Assembly: GCF_006442315.1 (NCBI RefSeq)
Contig: NZ_VFVY01000018.1
Location: forward strand, 1 to 64,000
DNA: 64,000 bases
Direction: 5' to 3'
From: Mesorhizobium sp. B2-3-4
GTDB lineage: Bacteria > Pseudomonadota > Alphaproteobacteria > Rhizobiales > Rhizobiaceae
Part shown: positions 1-8,419 of the stretch, one piece after another
How positions within the stretch are numbered: the first letter of the stretch is position 1
Layout: each line of letters begins with the position of its first letter
Made by a program: the position numbers and the translations under genes
Notes under the pieces: model-generated
What the model saw: only the letters and a program-made list of their open reading frames with translations
Told to the model about the DNA's origin: nothing
Databases searched by the model: none

Positions 1-18
1 ATCCTGTCCCCGCAACCA
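1..18 (+). tRNA. 3' end of initiator tRNA-fMet (partial)
   Basis: The first 18 bases read as the end of a tRNA: the 3' half of the T-stem (CCTGT), a 7-base acceptor strand CCCCGCA and then ACCA. An acceptor strand ending in A before ACCA implies the unpaired C1-A72 typical of bacterial initiator tRNA. The rest of the gene lies left of the window. In Rhizobiales this tRNA usually follows the 5S gene of an rRNA operon, so an rrn operon probably ends just outside; that part is inference. Confidence 0.75.
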
Positions 19-28
19 AATACAAATA

Positions 29-54
29 CGCCCGCCTCGCGCGGGCGTTTTTGT
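29..54 (+). terminator. Rho-independent terminator after tRNA-fMet
   Basis: A 7-bp GC stem (CGCCCGC / GCGGGCG, loop CTCGC) is followed by TTTTTGTGT. Flanking A- and T-rich bases extend the pairing. It lies 10 bases after the tRNA end and would terminate the tRNA or rRNA operon transcript. Confidence 0.8.
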
Positions 55-131
55 GTCAAAATCCCAGTCAATCAACGATTCAAGCCAACCAAAACCTGCA
101 AAACCACCTTCCCACGCCAGGGACAAACGCA

Positions 132-188
132 ATCCTGTCCCGGCAACCGCATACAAATGCGCCCGCCTCGTGCGGGCGTATTTGTATC
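132..188 (+). repeat. Degenerate second copy of the tRNA tail plus terminator
   Basis: These 57 bases match positions 1-57 at 50 of 57 places. They include the T-stem/acceptor tail of tRNA-fMet (CCA lost, acceptor strand mutated) and a second hairpin at 152-186 with a 7-bp GC core and paired flanks. No tRNA body precedes it. It is either the remnant of a second tRNA gene or an attachment-site-like duplication. Positions 191-379 hold nothing else I can recognise. Confidence 0.7.
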
Positions 189-379
189 GCATCCTACTGG
201 GCGACCGATCCTAACCCGCATCCAAAGCCGACAAGCAGCCCAGCCAGAATACCGGCCGTGGCCGTCAGCCTGAGGGCCCGCGGGTCGCGTTGAAGTCCTT
301 TGTAAGTCTGAACTAACGTTCTGATGCAGGCGGACCAGGGGGGTCCTGTCTCGCCATTTCGTGACACGCAAAGCCACAG

Positions 380-1273
380 TCACGCCCTGAAAGGCACATC
401 GCCTGAGAAGAACGGCCGCAGGACGCCGGCAACACGCTCGGGCTGGCCGGCATCGTCCGCCGCGATATGGCCGAGGCCAGGCAATTCGATACGTGTCGCA
501 TTGGGCAATATGCCGGCGAGGGCATTCAGGGCTGCGCGCAGATAGGCCGTGCTGCGGTCACCTCCGATCAGCAATATTTCGGCTCCGACGGCTTTGAAGT
601 TTTCGACGGTGCCTTCCATCTGCGCCGCCAGGCGTGCATCGAAGTGAACGGAGCGGATCAGGACATCCAGCGGCACGTCATCTCTTGCCTCGCTTCTTGC
701 CTCGCTTGCCGCGTCGGTCCTGATGGCCAGCCGCATCAGCGGGACGAGGACGAAGCGCGGCATCCTGATGATCGAGGGATCGCCCGTGCCGCGCATGCAG
801 GACACCATGGCGGCGGCGAGATCACCCTTTGCGAGTTCTTTTTCGTAGCGCGGTACCCATGCCATTGGTGACGGCGCACCGTCGATTGCGAGTGGCGGTT
901 CATAGAGCGCCACCTTGCGCAGGGTGGCCAGTTCCAGCGTCGCACGCAGCGCGATCAGCGCGCCGGCGCTGAGGCCGAAGACGTCCCTGGCCCCGGTGCC
1001 GGCCATCAGCGCTTCAAGGTCCTGTACCTCTTTCTCCACCCCATGATTGTCGCCGAAGGGTCTGCTCAGCCCGCGCCCGCGTCGATCAGGGACATAGACG
1101 GCAAAGGCATCTGAAAGAGCAGCCGCGAGCTTCATCAGGTTCTGGGCGGCCTGCATGCCGCCATGAAGAAGGATGAGGCCTGGACCGCTGCCCATGCGCC
1201 GATAGCCGATCACGGTGCCGTCGCGGGACGTCACGGACCCGGTCGAGTAGTTTTTCGCTTTCACGACATTCAA
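380..1273 (-). CDS. Alpha/beta hydrolase
   Basis: A 297-residue alpha/beta-hydrolase fold protein. Visible elements are the oxyanion-hole segment LLHGG (35-39), the nucleophile elbow G-L-S-A-G with Ser102, a likely acid Asp239 in IGGDR, and His269 in LPGLGH. It has no signal peptide, so it is probably cytoplasmic. The start is TTG at 1273, chosen because GGAG sits 8 bases upstream; no in-frame ATG fits better. It is divergent from a TetR regulator that probably controls it. The substrate cannot be deduced. Confidence 0.85.
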   Translation of the reverse strand: MNVVKAKNYSTGSVTSRDGTVIGYRRMGSGPGLILLHGGMQAAQNLMKLAAALSDAFAVYVPDRRGRGLSRPFGDNHGVEKEVQDLEALMAGTGARDVFGLSAGALIALRATLELATLRKVALYEPPLAIDGAPSPMAWVPRYEKELAKGDLAAAMVSCMRGTGDPSIIRMPRFVLVPLMRLAIRTDAASEARSEARDDVPLDVLIRSVHFDARLAAQMEGTVENFKAVGAEILLIGGDRSTAYLRAALNALAGILPNATRIELPGLGHIAADDAGQPERVAGVLRPFFSGDVPFRA

Positions 1274-1346
1274 AAGGGATGCTCCAGGCGGGTCGGCAAT
1301 CCTGCATTCCGGCAGTCAGCCCGATTGGTTGGACGTATCAACTCAG

Positions 1347-1364
1347 ATACAGTGTTCGCGGTAT
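1347..1364. promoter_or_regulatory. Possible TetR operator
   Basis: An imperfect 18-bp inverted repeat, ATACAGTG-TT-CGCGGTAT (6 of 8 arm positions pair), lies between the divergent hydrolase and TetR genes. Its size and position fit a TetR-family operator. This is inference from symmetry only. Confidence 0.35.
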
Positions 1365-1407
1365 TGGCTTTGTAGAATATGAGAACGATGTTCGCAATAG
1401 GAAGCAC

Positions 1408-2139
1408 ATGGCAGGGGACAACGTGGCGCCGTCGGTGATCTGGATGCGATCGGCCAGGGGAGCGCGGGGACCGCAGCCTTCGCATGACCGCCAGGGGATT
1501 GCCCGCGTGGCAATCGAAATCGCTGATCGCGAGGGGATTGACGCCGTTTCGATGCGCCGCATCGCCACGGCGATCGGCAGCGGCACCAGCTCCCTTTATC
1601 GCTACTTCGCCCGCAAGGATGATTTGCTCAATTTGATGGTCGACGGCGCGTTGGGCTCGGGAGATTTCAGCCCGTCCGGTGACTGGCGCGCTGATCTCGG
1701 CACGATCGCCGCGGCCACGCGGGAAACCTTCCTTGCTCACCGATGGATGGTAACGGCGCTGGCCGGTCGCCCGACACTGGGGCCGAACCGGCTGAAGAGA
1801 CTGGAATCGACACTGGGGCTGCTGGAAGAGCATGGCCTCTCGGCGAGAGAACGGCTCGTCCTCATAGATACGTTGATCTCCTACGTGCGCGGCTTCGTCG
1901 CTTCCGAGATCGCCGACGACATTGCCATCGAGGCGTCTGGCCTGTCGGCGGAGCAGTGGCGGGCCGATCAGGAGGCGTATATCGCTTCCATCGTAAGTTC
2001 CGGCGCTTATCCGCGGACGATCGGGCTGTTTGAGGAGAGCCGGAGGCTCAATGGGAGCACATTGCAAGATCAGGGTTTTGCAGCGGGATTGAACCTGATC
2101 CTCGATGGTATTGCCGCAAAGCTCTCGCGTGCGGGGTGA
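1408..2139 (+). CDS. TetR/AcrR family transcriptional regulator
   Basis: A 243-residue DNA-binding regulator. Residues about 30-75 form the TetR N-terminal domain, with the typical AIEIADREGIDAVSMRRIA and SSLYRYFARKDDLL helix-turn-helix segments. The rest is an alpha-helical ligand domain of the large TetR_C type. ATG at 1408 was chosen for the GGAAG six bases upstream; the frame is open further upstream, and another Met occurs at 1444. Divergent transcription from the hydrolase suggests local repression relieved by a small ligand, which is inferred. Confidence 0.85.
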   Translation: MAGDNVAPSVIWMRSARGARGPQPSHDRQGIARVAIEIADREGIDAVSMRRIATAIGSGTSSLYRYFARKDDLLNLMVDGALGSGDFSPSGDWRADLGTIAAATRETFLAHRWMVTALAGRPTLGPNRLKRLESTLGLLEEHGLSARERLVLIDTLISYVRGFVASEIADDIAIEASGLSAEQWRADQEAYIASIVSSGAYPRTIGLFEESRRLNGSTLQDQGFAAGLNLILDGIAAKLSRAG

Positions 2140-2169
2140 CTCAGCGCCTGTTTCACCAGGACAGCCCGC

Positions 2170-3087
2170 CTACGCCGTTTCGAGGCTGCGCGATCGTCTC
2201 TTCTCGGCCGCCGCCAGCAGCTCAACGAAAACGCGCACCTTGGCCGGCCGGAACCTTGCCGGCGGAAAGACGGCATGGATACCGCCGGTGGGCAAGGCCC
2301 AGTCGGCAAAGACCGGCACCAGCCGTCCCTCGGCGATGTCGTCGCTGACGCTGTAATCGGGAAACACGCCCAGTCCTATGCCGGCAAGCACGCAGGCATG
2401 CGCGGCCGGGCTCTTGTCGCATGTGACGACCGGATTGAGCTCGGTCAGCACCTTGTCCCCATTTTTGGAAAACAGCCATTGGCCGATGCCGCGAAGCTGC
2501 GCGTTGCCGACCCAGGCCAGCGATCGCGCCTGGCCAGGATCTACGTCGCGCGGCAGGCTGGCGGCGAAGGCCGGGCTCGCCACCACGATCTGGCGTATCG
2601 TGCCGAGGCGCCGCGCCTGGTTGGAGGAATCGGTGAGCCAGCCGACGCGAATGCCGAGGTCGATCTGTTCGTCGACCAGATTGCTCACAGCATCGTCGAA
2701 AATCGCCTCGACGCGCATGTGCGGATAGGTCCTGAGATAGGCGGCGATGACCGGCGCAACCATCTTGGTGCCGTAGTCGAGCGGCGCGGTCAGCCGAAGC
2801 ATTCCCGTCGGCTCGACGGCCCCGCGCGAGATTTCGCCATAAGCCGCCTCGGCCTCGCGCAGGATGATCATCGCACGGTCGTAGAAGAGGCGTCCTTCTT
2901 CGGTAGATGTGACGCGCCGCGTCGTGCGCCGCATGAGTGTCGCTCCCAACTCCTCCTCGAGTTTGCCGACCTGATGGCTAACCACGGCCTTGGCGACGCC
3001 AAGCCGGTCGGCCGCCGATGTGAAGGAGCCGGTCTCCATCACTGTCGTGAAGTAGACGAGCCGATTGAGATTCAACAGGTCGGTCAA
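2170..3087 (-). CDS. LysR family transcriptional regulator
   Basis: A 305-residue LysR-type regulator. The winged helix lies at about residues 6-65 (LVYFTTVMETGSFTSAADRL, then VVSHQVGKLEEELGATLMRR). A periplasmic-binding-like effector domain follows, with the usual LRLTAPLDYG start near residue 95. The start is TTG at 3087, with AAAGG 7 bases upstream. It is divergent from the DsbA-like gene at 3216, so that gene and the following NAD(P)-binding gene are its probable targets. Confidence 0.9.
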   Translation of the reverse strand: MTDLLNLNRLVYFTTVMETGSFTSAADRLGVAKAVVSHQVGKLEEELGATLMRRTTRRVTSTEEGRLFYDRAMIILREAEAAYGEISRGAVEPTGMLRLTAPLDYGTKMVAPVIAAYLRTYPHMRVEAIFDDAVSNLVDEQIDLGIRVGWLTDSSNQARRLGTIRQIVVASPAFAASLPRDVDPGQARSLAWVGNAQLRGIGQWLFSKNGDKVLTELNPVVTCDKSPAAHACVLAGIGLGVFPDYSVSDDIAEGRLVPVFADWALPTGGIHAVFPPARFRPAKVRVFVELLAAAEKRRSRSLETA

Positions 3088-3215
3088 GGTGATCGCCTTT
3101 GTCTGATCTGATCAGACAGTTTGTATTATTGGAAGCTATTTATCGCAAGTTCGTCGACTGCCACATACCACCCGACATATTCGCGGGCACACCGCGCCAA
3201 GGGACAGTGGCCATC

Positions 3216-3854
3216 ATGAGCAGTTCTGACGTGACCTATCTTTTCGATCCGCTCTGCGGCTGGTGCTATGGCGCCACCCCGATGCTGGAGAAATTGTCGG
3301 CTAGCGGCGTGCATGTCGAACTGTTGCCGACCGGCCTGTTTTCCGGCACCGGCGCGCGGCCGATGGATGAAGGGTTTGCCGCCCACGCCTGGGCCAACGA
3401 CCAGCGCATCGAGCGCCTGACCGGCCAGCCCTTCACGCAGGCCTATCGGCGCAACGTCCTCGATGTTCGGGGCACGCTTCTGGATTCGCATGCCGCCACG
3501 CTCGCCATCAGCGCCGCCAGCCTGGAAGACCCCAACGACCGGCTTGCCGCGCTGAAGGCCATCCAGCGGGCGCGCTATGTCGATGGCCGCGATATCGTAA
3601 CCGTCGAAGGGGTGGCCGCGGTGCTTGCCGACAGCGGCATGACGCATGTCGCGACAATGCTGAAGGCGCCGACGGAAGGGCTGATGACGGCTCACCGCGA
3701 GCTGGTCGGTCGAGGCCGTGCGCTGTTCCAGCGCCTCCATGCCAATGGCGTGCCTGCGCTGGCGGTGATCCGCAACGATGCGCCCCGGCTTATCGGGTCG
3801 AACGCGCTGTTCGGCAGCTTCGACAATCTCGTCGCCCATATCGCGGCGGCCTGA
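3216..3854 (+). CDS. DsbA-family thioredoxin-fold protein
   Basis: A 212-residue thioredoxin-fold protein of the DsbA/FrnE type. The motif Cys14-Gly-Trp-Cys17 follows YLFDPL, as in cytoplasmic FrnE-like disulfide oxidoreductases. No signal sequence is seen, so a cytoplasmic location is likely. ATG at 3216 puts the CXXC at the expected distance from the N-terminus, and the upstream in-frame sequence looks non-coding. It is followed after 41 bases by a NAD(P)-binding protein in the same direction. The electrophile-sensitive chemistry of this pair is a guess. Confidence 0.85.
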   Translation: MSSSDVTYLFDPLCGWCYGATPMLEKLSASGVHVELLPTGLFSGTGARPMDEGFAAHAWANDQRIERLTGQPFTQAYRRNVLDVRGTLLDSHAATLAISAASLEDPNDRLAALKAIQRARYVDGRDIVTVEGVAAVLADSGMTHVATMLKAPTEGLMTAHRELVGRGRALFQRLHANGVPALAVIRNDAPRLIGSNALFGSFDNLVAHIAAA

Positions 3855-3895
3855 TCCCCACCTCCCATAGCCCCCAACAGGAAACGGAAGAAGAC

Positions 3896-4507
3896 ATGGC
3901 TAAAGTTGCTCTCATTGGCGCCTCGGGCGCCGTCGGTTCGCGTCTGCTCAAGGAACTTTCCGATCGCGGCCACACGGTCACCGGCATTGCCCGCAGCCCG
4001 GAAAAGATCGCGGCGCTGCCCGGCGTGACCGCCAGGAAGGGCGATGCCTTCGACAGGCAAGGCCTTGCCGACCTGATCCGCGGCCATGACGTGGTGATCA
4101 GCGCGGTGCATTTCCTCGACAGCGACCCCGAGACGCTGATCGCGGCAGTACGCGCTGCCGGCGTGAAGCGCTACCTCGTCGTCGGCGGCGCCGGCAGCCT
4201 TGAAGTTGCGCCCGGCAAGCGGCTGGTCGACACGCCGGAATTCCCGGCCATTTACAAGGCCGAGGCGCAGAAGGGCGGCGACTTCCTCGACAAGCTGAAG
4301 ACCGTCAGCGATCTCGACTGGACCTTCCTTTCGCCGTCGGCGATGTTCGTTCCAGGTGAGCGCACCGGCAAATTCCGTCTCGGCAAGGACACACTCATCG
4401 CCTCGGACAAGGGCAGCAGCATCTCCTTCGAGGACTATGCCATCGTGATGGTCGACGAGATCGAGAAGCCGGCGCATGTCCGGCAGCGTTTCACCGTCGG
4501 TTATTGA
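3896..4507 (+). CDS. NAD(P)-binding protein, atypical SDR (YwnB-like)
   Basis: A 203-residue Rossmann protein with the nucleotide-binding loop Gly8-Ala-Ser-Gly11-Ala-Val-Gly14 right after the first strand. It lacks the classical SDR Tyr-X3-Lys pair, as in the NmrA/YwnB-like NAD(P)H-binding group. AGGAAACGGAAGAAG precedes the ATG. It probably forms a two-gene unit with the DsbA-like gene and may act as a redox-responsive reductase or sensor. It converges on the ABC operon ending at 4544. Confidence 0.85.
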   Translation: MAKVALIGASGAVGSRLLKELSDRGHTVTGIARSPEKIAALPGVTARKGDAFDRQGLADLIRGHDVVISAVHFLDSDPETLIAAVRAAGVKRYLVVGGAGSLEVAPGKRLVDTPEFPAIYKAEAQKGGDFLDKLKTVSDLDWTFLSPSAMFVPGERTGKFRLGKDTLIASDKGSSISFEDYAIVMVDEIEKPAHVRQRFTVGY

Positions 4508-4543
4508 TCGAGCGCCGCAGGGCGGCCGCTCGTCATCCAGTCC

Positions 4544-5623
4544 TCAGGCTGGAAACAGGAACGCCGCGGCGGGATCGAAAAAGATGCGTTGACCCGAGCC
4601 GGCAGTCGCGCCGGCGGGATCTATCGTATCCGAGGTCGGCCTGACGTCGATCTCGTCGCCGCCGGGCGTGCGCGCCACGACGCGGCGGCGGTCGCCGAAG
4701 AAAGCGGTGTCGACGATGTCGACGGCAAGGGCGGCGCTCGCCGGTCCGGGGGTAAGGCTCAACGCTTCCGGACGCACCATCAGCCTTACCTTCTGGCCCT
4801 TGCTGAACGGTTCCGCCGCCGTCAAACCGGTGACGATAGAGCCGTCAGCCAGGCGCACGGTCGCTGCGCCAGCGGCGGTTTCCAGATGCTCGGCTGGGAG
4901 GAAATTCGAGTTGCCGATGAAACCGGCAACGAACTCGCTGGCCGGCCGGACATAAAGGTCCTCGCCGGTGCCGATCTGTTCGATGCGCCCTTCCTTGAAC
5001 AGGGCGATACGGTCGGACAGATGCAGCGCCTCCTCCTGATCGTGGGTTACATAGAGGATGGTGACGCCGGTCTCGCGGTGGATGCGACGGATTTCGGCCT
5101 GGATTTCCTGGCGCAGCTTCTTGTCGAGCGCCGACAGCGGCTCGTCCATCAAGAGGATCGGCGGATCGTAGGCGAGCGCCCGAGCCAGCGCCACGCGTTG
5201 CTGCTGGCCGCCCGACAGCGCGCCGGGGAAGCGGTCGGCGAAGTTTTCGAGGCGCACCAGCGACAGCATGTCGGCGACCTTGCGCTTCACCTCGGCGTCC
5301 GGCCGGTGGCGCACGCGCAGCGGAAAGGCGACGTTCTCGGCGACGCTCAGATGCGGAAACAGCGTGTAACGCTGGAAGACCATGCCGATATTGCGCTTGT
5401 GCGACGGCACCGACAAAAGCGATTTGTCTTCCAGCAGCACGTCGCCGGAACTCGGGTCCTGGAAGCCGGCGATGGCGTAGAGCGTGGTCGACTTGCCGGA
5501 GCCCGATGGCCCGAGGAAGGTGAGGAACTCGCCCTTGGGCACATCGATGGTGACGTCGTGGACGGCGACGAAGGCGCCGAACGTCTTTCTCACCGCGCGT
5601 ATGGACAGGAATGGCTTGGTCAT
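4544..5623 (-). CDS. ABC transporter ATPase, PotA-like (polyamine/cation type)
   Basis: A 359-residue ATPase that would power import through the two permeases upstream. It has Walker A GPSGSGKS (38-45), signature LSGGQQQR, Walker B LLMDEP followed by LSALD, and a C-terminal TOBE regulatory domain from about residue 280 (PAEHLETAAGAATVRL). ATG at 5623 overlaps the upstream permease stop in an ATGA arrangement, indicating translational coupling; a long upstream extension in the same frame is spurious because it runs through the permease gene. It is the last gene of the eight-gene operon. Confidence 0.92.
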   Translation of the reverse strand: MTKPFLSIRAVRKTFGAFVAVHDVTIDVPKGEFLTFLGPSGSGKSTTLYAIAGFQDPSSGDVLLEDKSLLSVPSHKRNIGMVFQRYTLFPHLSVAENVAFPLRVRHRPDAEVKRKVADMLSLVRLENFADRFPGALSGGQQQRVALARALAYDPPILLMDEPLSALDKKLRQEIQAEIRRIHRETGVTILYVTHDQEEALHLSDRIALFKEGRIEQIGTGEDLYVRPASEFVAGFIGNSNFLPAEHLETAAGAATVRLADGSIVTGLTAAEPFSKGQKVRLMVRPEALSLTPGPASAALAVDIVDTAFFGDRRRVVARTPGGDEIDVRPTSDTIDPAGATAGSGQRIFFDPAAAFLFPA

Positions 5624-6420
5624 CTGGATAGTTTTCTGCGAAGGAGTGCGGTCACGATCATCAGGCACAGGGTCAGGCCGACGAGCAGGCTGGAAGCGGC
5701 GGCGACGACCGGGCTCAAATCGGCGCGCAGGCTGCCCCAGATCTTCACCGGCAAGGTCTGCAGTGTCGGGCTTGCCATGAAGATCGCCACCACAACCTCG
5801 TCCCAGGAGGCGAGGAAGGAGAAGATCGCGGCCGAGAAGATGCCGATCCGGATCGACGGCAGCGTGATCCTGAGCCGCGCCTGCAAAGGGCTCGCGCCGC
5901 AAACGATCGCCGCGTCCTCGATGGATTTGTCGAAGCCCTCGAGCGCCGCGGTGATTGGGATGATGGCAAAGGGCAGCGCCAGGACGGTGTGCGCGATGAC
6001 GAAGCCGACCGTGGTGCCGGCCAGGCCGATGCGCAGGAAGAAAGCGTAGGCGGCGATGGCGAAAACCACGACCGGCAGCACCATCGGCGTCAGCAGCAAT
6101 CCGCGCAGAACCTGGCGTCCGCGAAACTCACCGCGGACCAGGGCGAAGGAGGCGAACAGGCCGATGACGACGGCGAGGATTGCCGACATGGCGGCGATCT
6201 TGGCACTGGTCAGCGCGGCGTCGATCCAGGCCGGATCGGCAAACAATTGCTGGTACCATTTCAGCGTCCAGCCCGGCGGCGGAAAGGCCAGCCAGCGCGA
6301 GGAGCCGAAGGACAGGAGCACGATGAAGACCACCGGCAGCAGCAGGAAGGCCGCGACCAGCATGGTGAAGCCGGCAAGCGCCACGCGCAGCCATCCGAGC
6401 CTGTTATAGTCGAGCAGCAT
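5620..6420 (-). CDS. ABC transporter permease, PotC-like
   Basis: A 266-residue inner-membrane permease with about six hydrophobic segments. The binding-protein-dependent transport motif EDAAIVCGASPLQARLRITLP is in the loop that contacts the ATPase. The start at 6420 is one base after the stop of the preceding permease. It is most like the second permease (PotC) of spermidine/putrescine-type importers. Its ATGA overlap with the ATPase gene supports one transcription and translation unit. Confidence 0.9.
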   Translation of the reverse strand: MLLDYNRLGWLRVALAGFTMLVAAFLLLPVVFIVLLSFGSSRWLAFPPPGWTLKWYQQLFADPAWIDAALTSAKIAAMSAILAVVIGLFASFALVRGEFRGRQVLRGLLLTPMVLPVVVFAIAAYAFFLRIGLAGTTVGFVIAHTVLALPFAIIPITAALEGFDKSIEDAAIVCGASPLQARLRITLPSIRIGIFSAAIFSFLASWDEVVVAIFMASPTLQTLPVKIWGSLRADLSPVVAAASSLLVGLTLCLMIVTALLRRKLSR

Positions 6421-6421
6421 G

Positions 6422-7282
6422 TCAGAGCCCTCCGGCGGGGCGCTTGCCACCGACCAGGCGAAGCTGGAGCACGTAGAGCGCCATGGTGACGACGAGCAGC
6501 ACGAAGGCGGCGGCACTGCCCAGCCCCCAGTTGAGCAGAGACTGCACCGTCTGGGCGATCATTTCGGCGAGCATCATGTTGGACGTGCCGCCGAGCAGCG
6601 CCGGTGTCACGAAATAACCGAGCGACATGACGAAGACCATCAGCCCGCCGGCGGCGATGCCGGGCAGCGACAGCGGCAACAGGATGCGGCGGAAGGCCTG
6701 GAAAGGGGTTGCCCCGCAAAGGGCGGCGGCACGCAACGTCATCGGGTCGATGGCGCGCAGCGTGCCGACCAGCGGCAGGATCATGAAGGGCAGCATGATG
6801 TAGACCATGCCGATGGTGACGCCGGTGAGATTGTTGATCAGCGGCAGGGGCTCCTGGGTGATGCCCATCCCCATCAGCGTCCTGTTGATCACCCCGGTGC
6901 GTTGCAAGAGCACCATCCAGGCATAGGTGCGGGTGAGGAGGTTGGTCCACATCGACAGGATGATGATGCCGAAGACGATGGAGCCGAAGGCCGGCGGCAT
7001 GATCGCCAGCATCCAGGCGACGGGAAACGCCACCACGATGGTGACGGCGGTGACGACGGCGGCAACCAGGAAGGTGTTCAGGAAGACCCGCACATAGGTG
7101 CCGCTGCCGAACAGGGCGGCATAATTCTGCAGGCCAGGCTCGGGGTCGGTGACGGAGCGCAGCAAAAGGGCGACGACCGGCACGACGAAGAACAGGCCGA
7201 CCAGAACCAGGGCCGGCAAGGCGCCGCCGCTGCCGGCCGGCAGGCCGGCGATCGAGCCGCGTCTGAGAGAGTTTCCATGCAT
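6422..7282 (-). CDS. ABC transporter permease, PotB-like
   Basis: About 286 residues, with a first membrane segment near ALPALVLVGLFFVVPVVALLL and the conserved EAA-type loop (RAAALCGATPFQAFRRILLP). ATG at 7282 was chosen because it lies after an intergenic hairpin. An upstream start at 7354 would add 24 polar residues and overlap the binding-protein gene. It pairs with the next permease to form the membrane channel of a PotABCD-like importer. Confidence 0.88.
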   Translation of the reverse strand: MHGNSLRRGSIAGLPAGSGGALPALVLVGLFFVVPVVALLLRSVTDPEPGLQNYAALFGSGTYVRVFLNTFLVAAVVTAVTIVVAFPVAWMLAIMPPAFGSIVFGIIILSMWTNLLTRTYAWMVLLQRTGVINRTLMGMGITQEPLPLINNLTGVTIGMVYIMLPFMILPLVGTLRAIDPMTLRAAALCGATPFQAFRRILLPLSLPGIAAGGLMVFVMSLGYFVTPALLGGTSNMMLAEMIAQTVQSLLNWGLGSAAAFVLLVVTMALYVLQLRLVGGKRPAGGL

Positions 7283-7303
7283 CGGCCGGTTCCCGTTGTC
7301 CGA

Positions 7304-7327
7304 GCGGGGCGCGGTTGCGCGCCCCGC
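7304..7327 (-). other. Intercistronic stem-loop after the binding-protein gene
   Basis: A 9-bp perfect GC stem (GCGGGGCGC / GCGCCCCGC, 6-base loop) lies between the solute-binding protein and permease genes, without a T-run. It probably protects the upstream mRNA so the binding protein is made in excess. Confidence 0.6.
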
Positions 7328-7338
7328 CGGTTCTGAGG

Positions 7339-8343
7339 CTACTTGGTCTGCCAAGCGTACCAGCGCGTCGCGATCTCGTCGCGATGCTCGGCCCAGTAGT
7401 TCATGTCGAGATTGATCTGGCCGTCGACATGGGCGTCGGGCAGGCCCTTGACCACTTCGGCTGGCATCTCGGCCTTGGCCTTGACGTTGATCGGTGCGTA
7501 GCCGCTCGCCTCGGCGAATTTCGCCTGGCCGGTCGGGCTGGTGGCTGCGGCCAGGAATTTCATGGCGCTGTCCTTGTTCTTGGCGCCCTTCGGCACGACG
7601 AGCACGTCGGCGGCGGTGAGGTTCTGGTTCCAGGAAACGCCGACATCGGTGCCGTCCTGCTGCAGGGCGAAGACCCGGCCGTTCCAGAGCTGGCCGAACG
7701 CCGCCTCGCCGGATGCGATCAGCTGCTGCGATTCAGCGCCGCCGCCCCACCAGACGATATCGGACTTGATCGTGTCGAGCTTCTTGAAGGCGCGGTCGAG
7801 ATCGAGCGGATAGAGCTTGTCGGCCGGCACCCCGTCAGCGAGCAGCGCGATCTCGATCACGCCCGGCGCCGACCATTTGTAGAAGGTCCGCTTGCCGGGA
7901 TATTTCTTGGTGTCGAACATGTCGGCCCAGCTCGCGGGTTCGCCGGAAACGGAGCCCTTGTTCCAGGCGAGCACGAAGGAATAGTAGAAGCTGCCGACCG
8001 CGTGGTCGTTGCTGAAGCGCGGGTCGAGATCGGCCTTGGGCACGACCGTGAAGTCGATCGGTTCCAGCAGGCCATCCTTGGCGGCCTTGATGGCGAAATC
8101 CATCTCGACGTCGACGACATCCCAGGTGACGTTCTTGGCGTCGACCATGGCCTTGAGCTTGCCGTAGTCGGTCGGCCCGTCCTGCAGCACCTTGATGCCG
8201 GAGCTGGCTTCGAAGGGCGCTGCCCAGGACTTGGTCTGCGCTTCCTGCGTGGTGCCGCCCCAACTGGTAAACGCCATTTCATCGGCATGCGCGGCGCTTG
8301 CCGCCAGAAGCCCGGCCAGAATGCCGGTCAAAATCAGTTTCAT
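7339..8343 (-). CDS. Periplasmic solute-binding protein, PotD-like
   Basis: A 334-residue periplasmic binding protein with a clear signal peptide, cleaved after Ala20 (SAAHA before DEMAF). The mature start MAFTSWGGTTQEAQ and the WDVVDVEMDFAIKAAKDGLLEPID region are typical of the spermidine/putrescine-type (SBP_bac) family. It should capture the substrate for the PotABC-like components that follow. Linkage to a flavin monooxygenase and an aldehyde dehydrogenase suggests an amine or other cationic N-containing compound; the exact ligand is unknown. Confidence 0.9.
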   Translation of the reverse strand: MKLILTGILAGLLAASAAHADEMAFTSWGGTTQEAQTKSWAAPFEASSGIKVLQDGPTDYGKLKAMVDAKNVTWDVVDVEMDFAIKAAKDGLLEPIDFTVVPKADLDPRFSNDHAVGSFYYSFVLAWNKGSVSGEPASWADMFDTKKYPGKRTFYKWSAPGVIEIALLADGVPADKLYPLDLDRAFKKLDTIKSDIVWWGGGAESQQLIASGEAAFGQLWNGRVFALQQDGTDVGVSWNQNLTAADVLVVPKGAKNKDSAMKFLAAATSPTGQAKFAEASGYAPINVKAKAEMPAEVVKGLPDAHVDGQINLDMNYWAEHRDEIATRWYAWQTK

Positions 8344-8385
8344 GTCATTCTCCTCTGTTGGTCCGTTCTTGTTTTTCTCAGTGCA

Positions 8386-8419
8386 CCTTCGTCATGCGCT
8401 CCTCAGCGCATGACGAAGG
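8386..8419 (-). other. Stem-loop at the 3' end of the aldehyde dehydrogenase gene
   Basis: A perfect 15-bp inverted repeat (CCTTCGTCATGCGCT and its complement, loop CCTC) spans the last codons and stop of the aldehyde dehydrogenase gene. There is no T-run on the minus strand, so it is more likely an mRNA-stabilising or partial attenuating hairpin before the binding-protein gene than a full terminator. Confidence 0.6.

Noticed and set aside
1..4500. A genomic island integrated at tRNA-fMet
   Set aside because: No integrase, transposase or conjugation gene is seen near the tRNA end, and the flanking genes look ordinary; only the duplicated tail is reported.
4589..6049. A 486-codon plus-strand open frame opposite the ABC genes
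   Set aside because: It lies fully antisense to an ATPase and permease with all motifs, its protein is rich in Arg/Gly/Asp with no recognisable domain, and such frames are normal in high-GC DNA.
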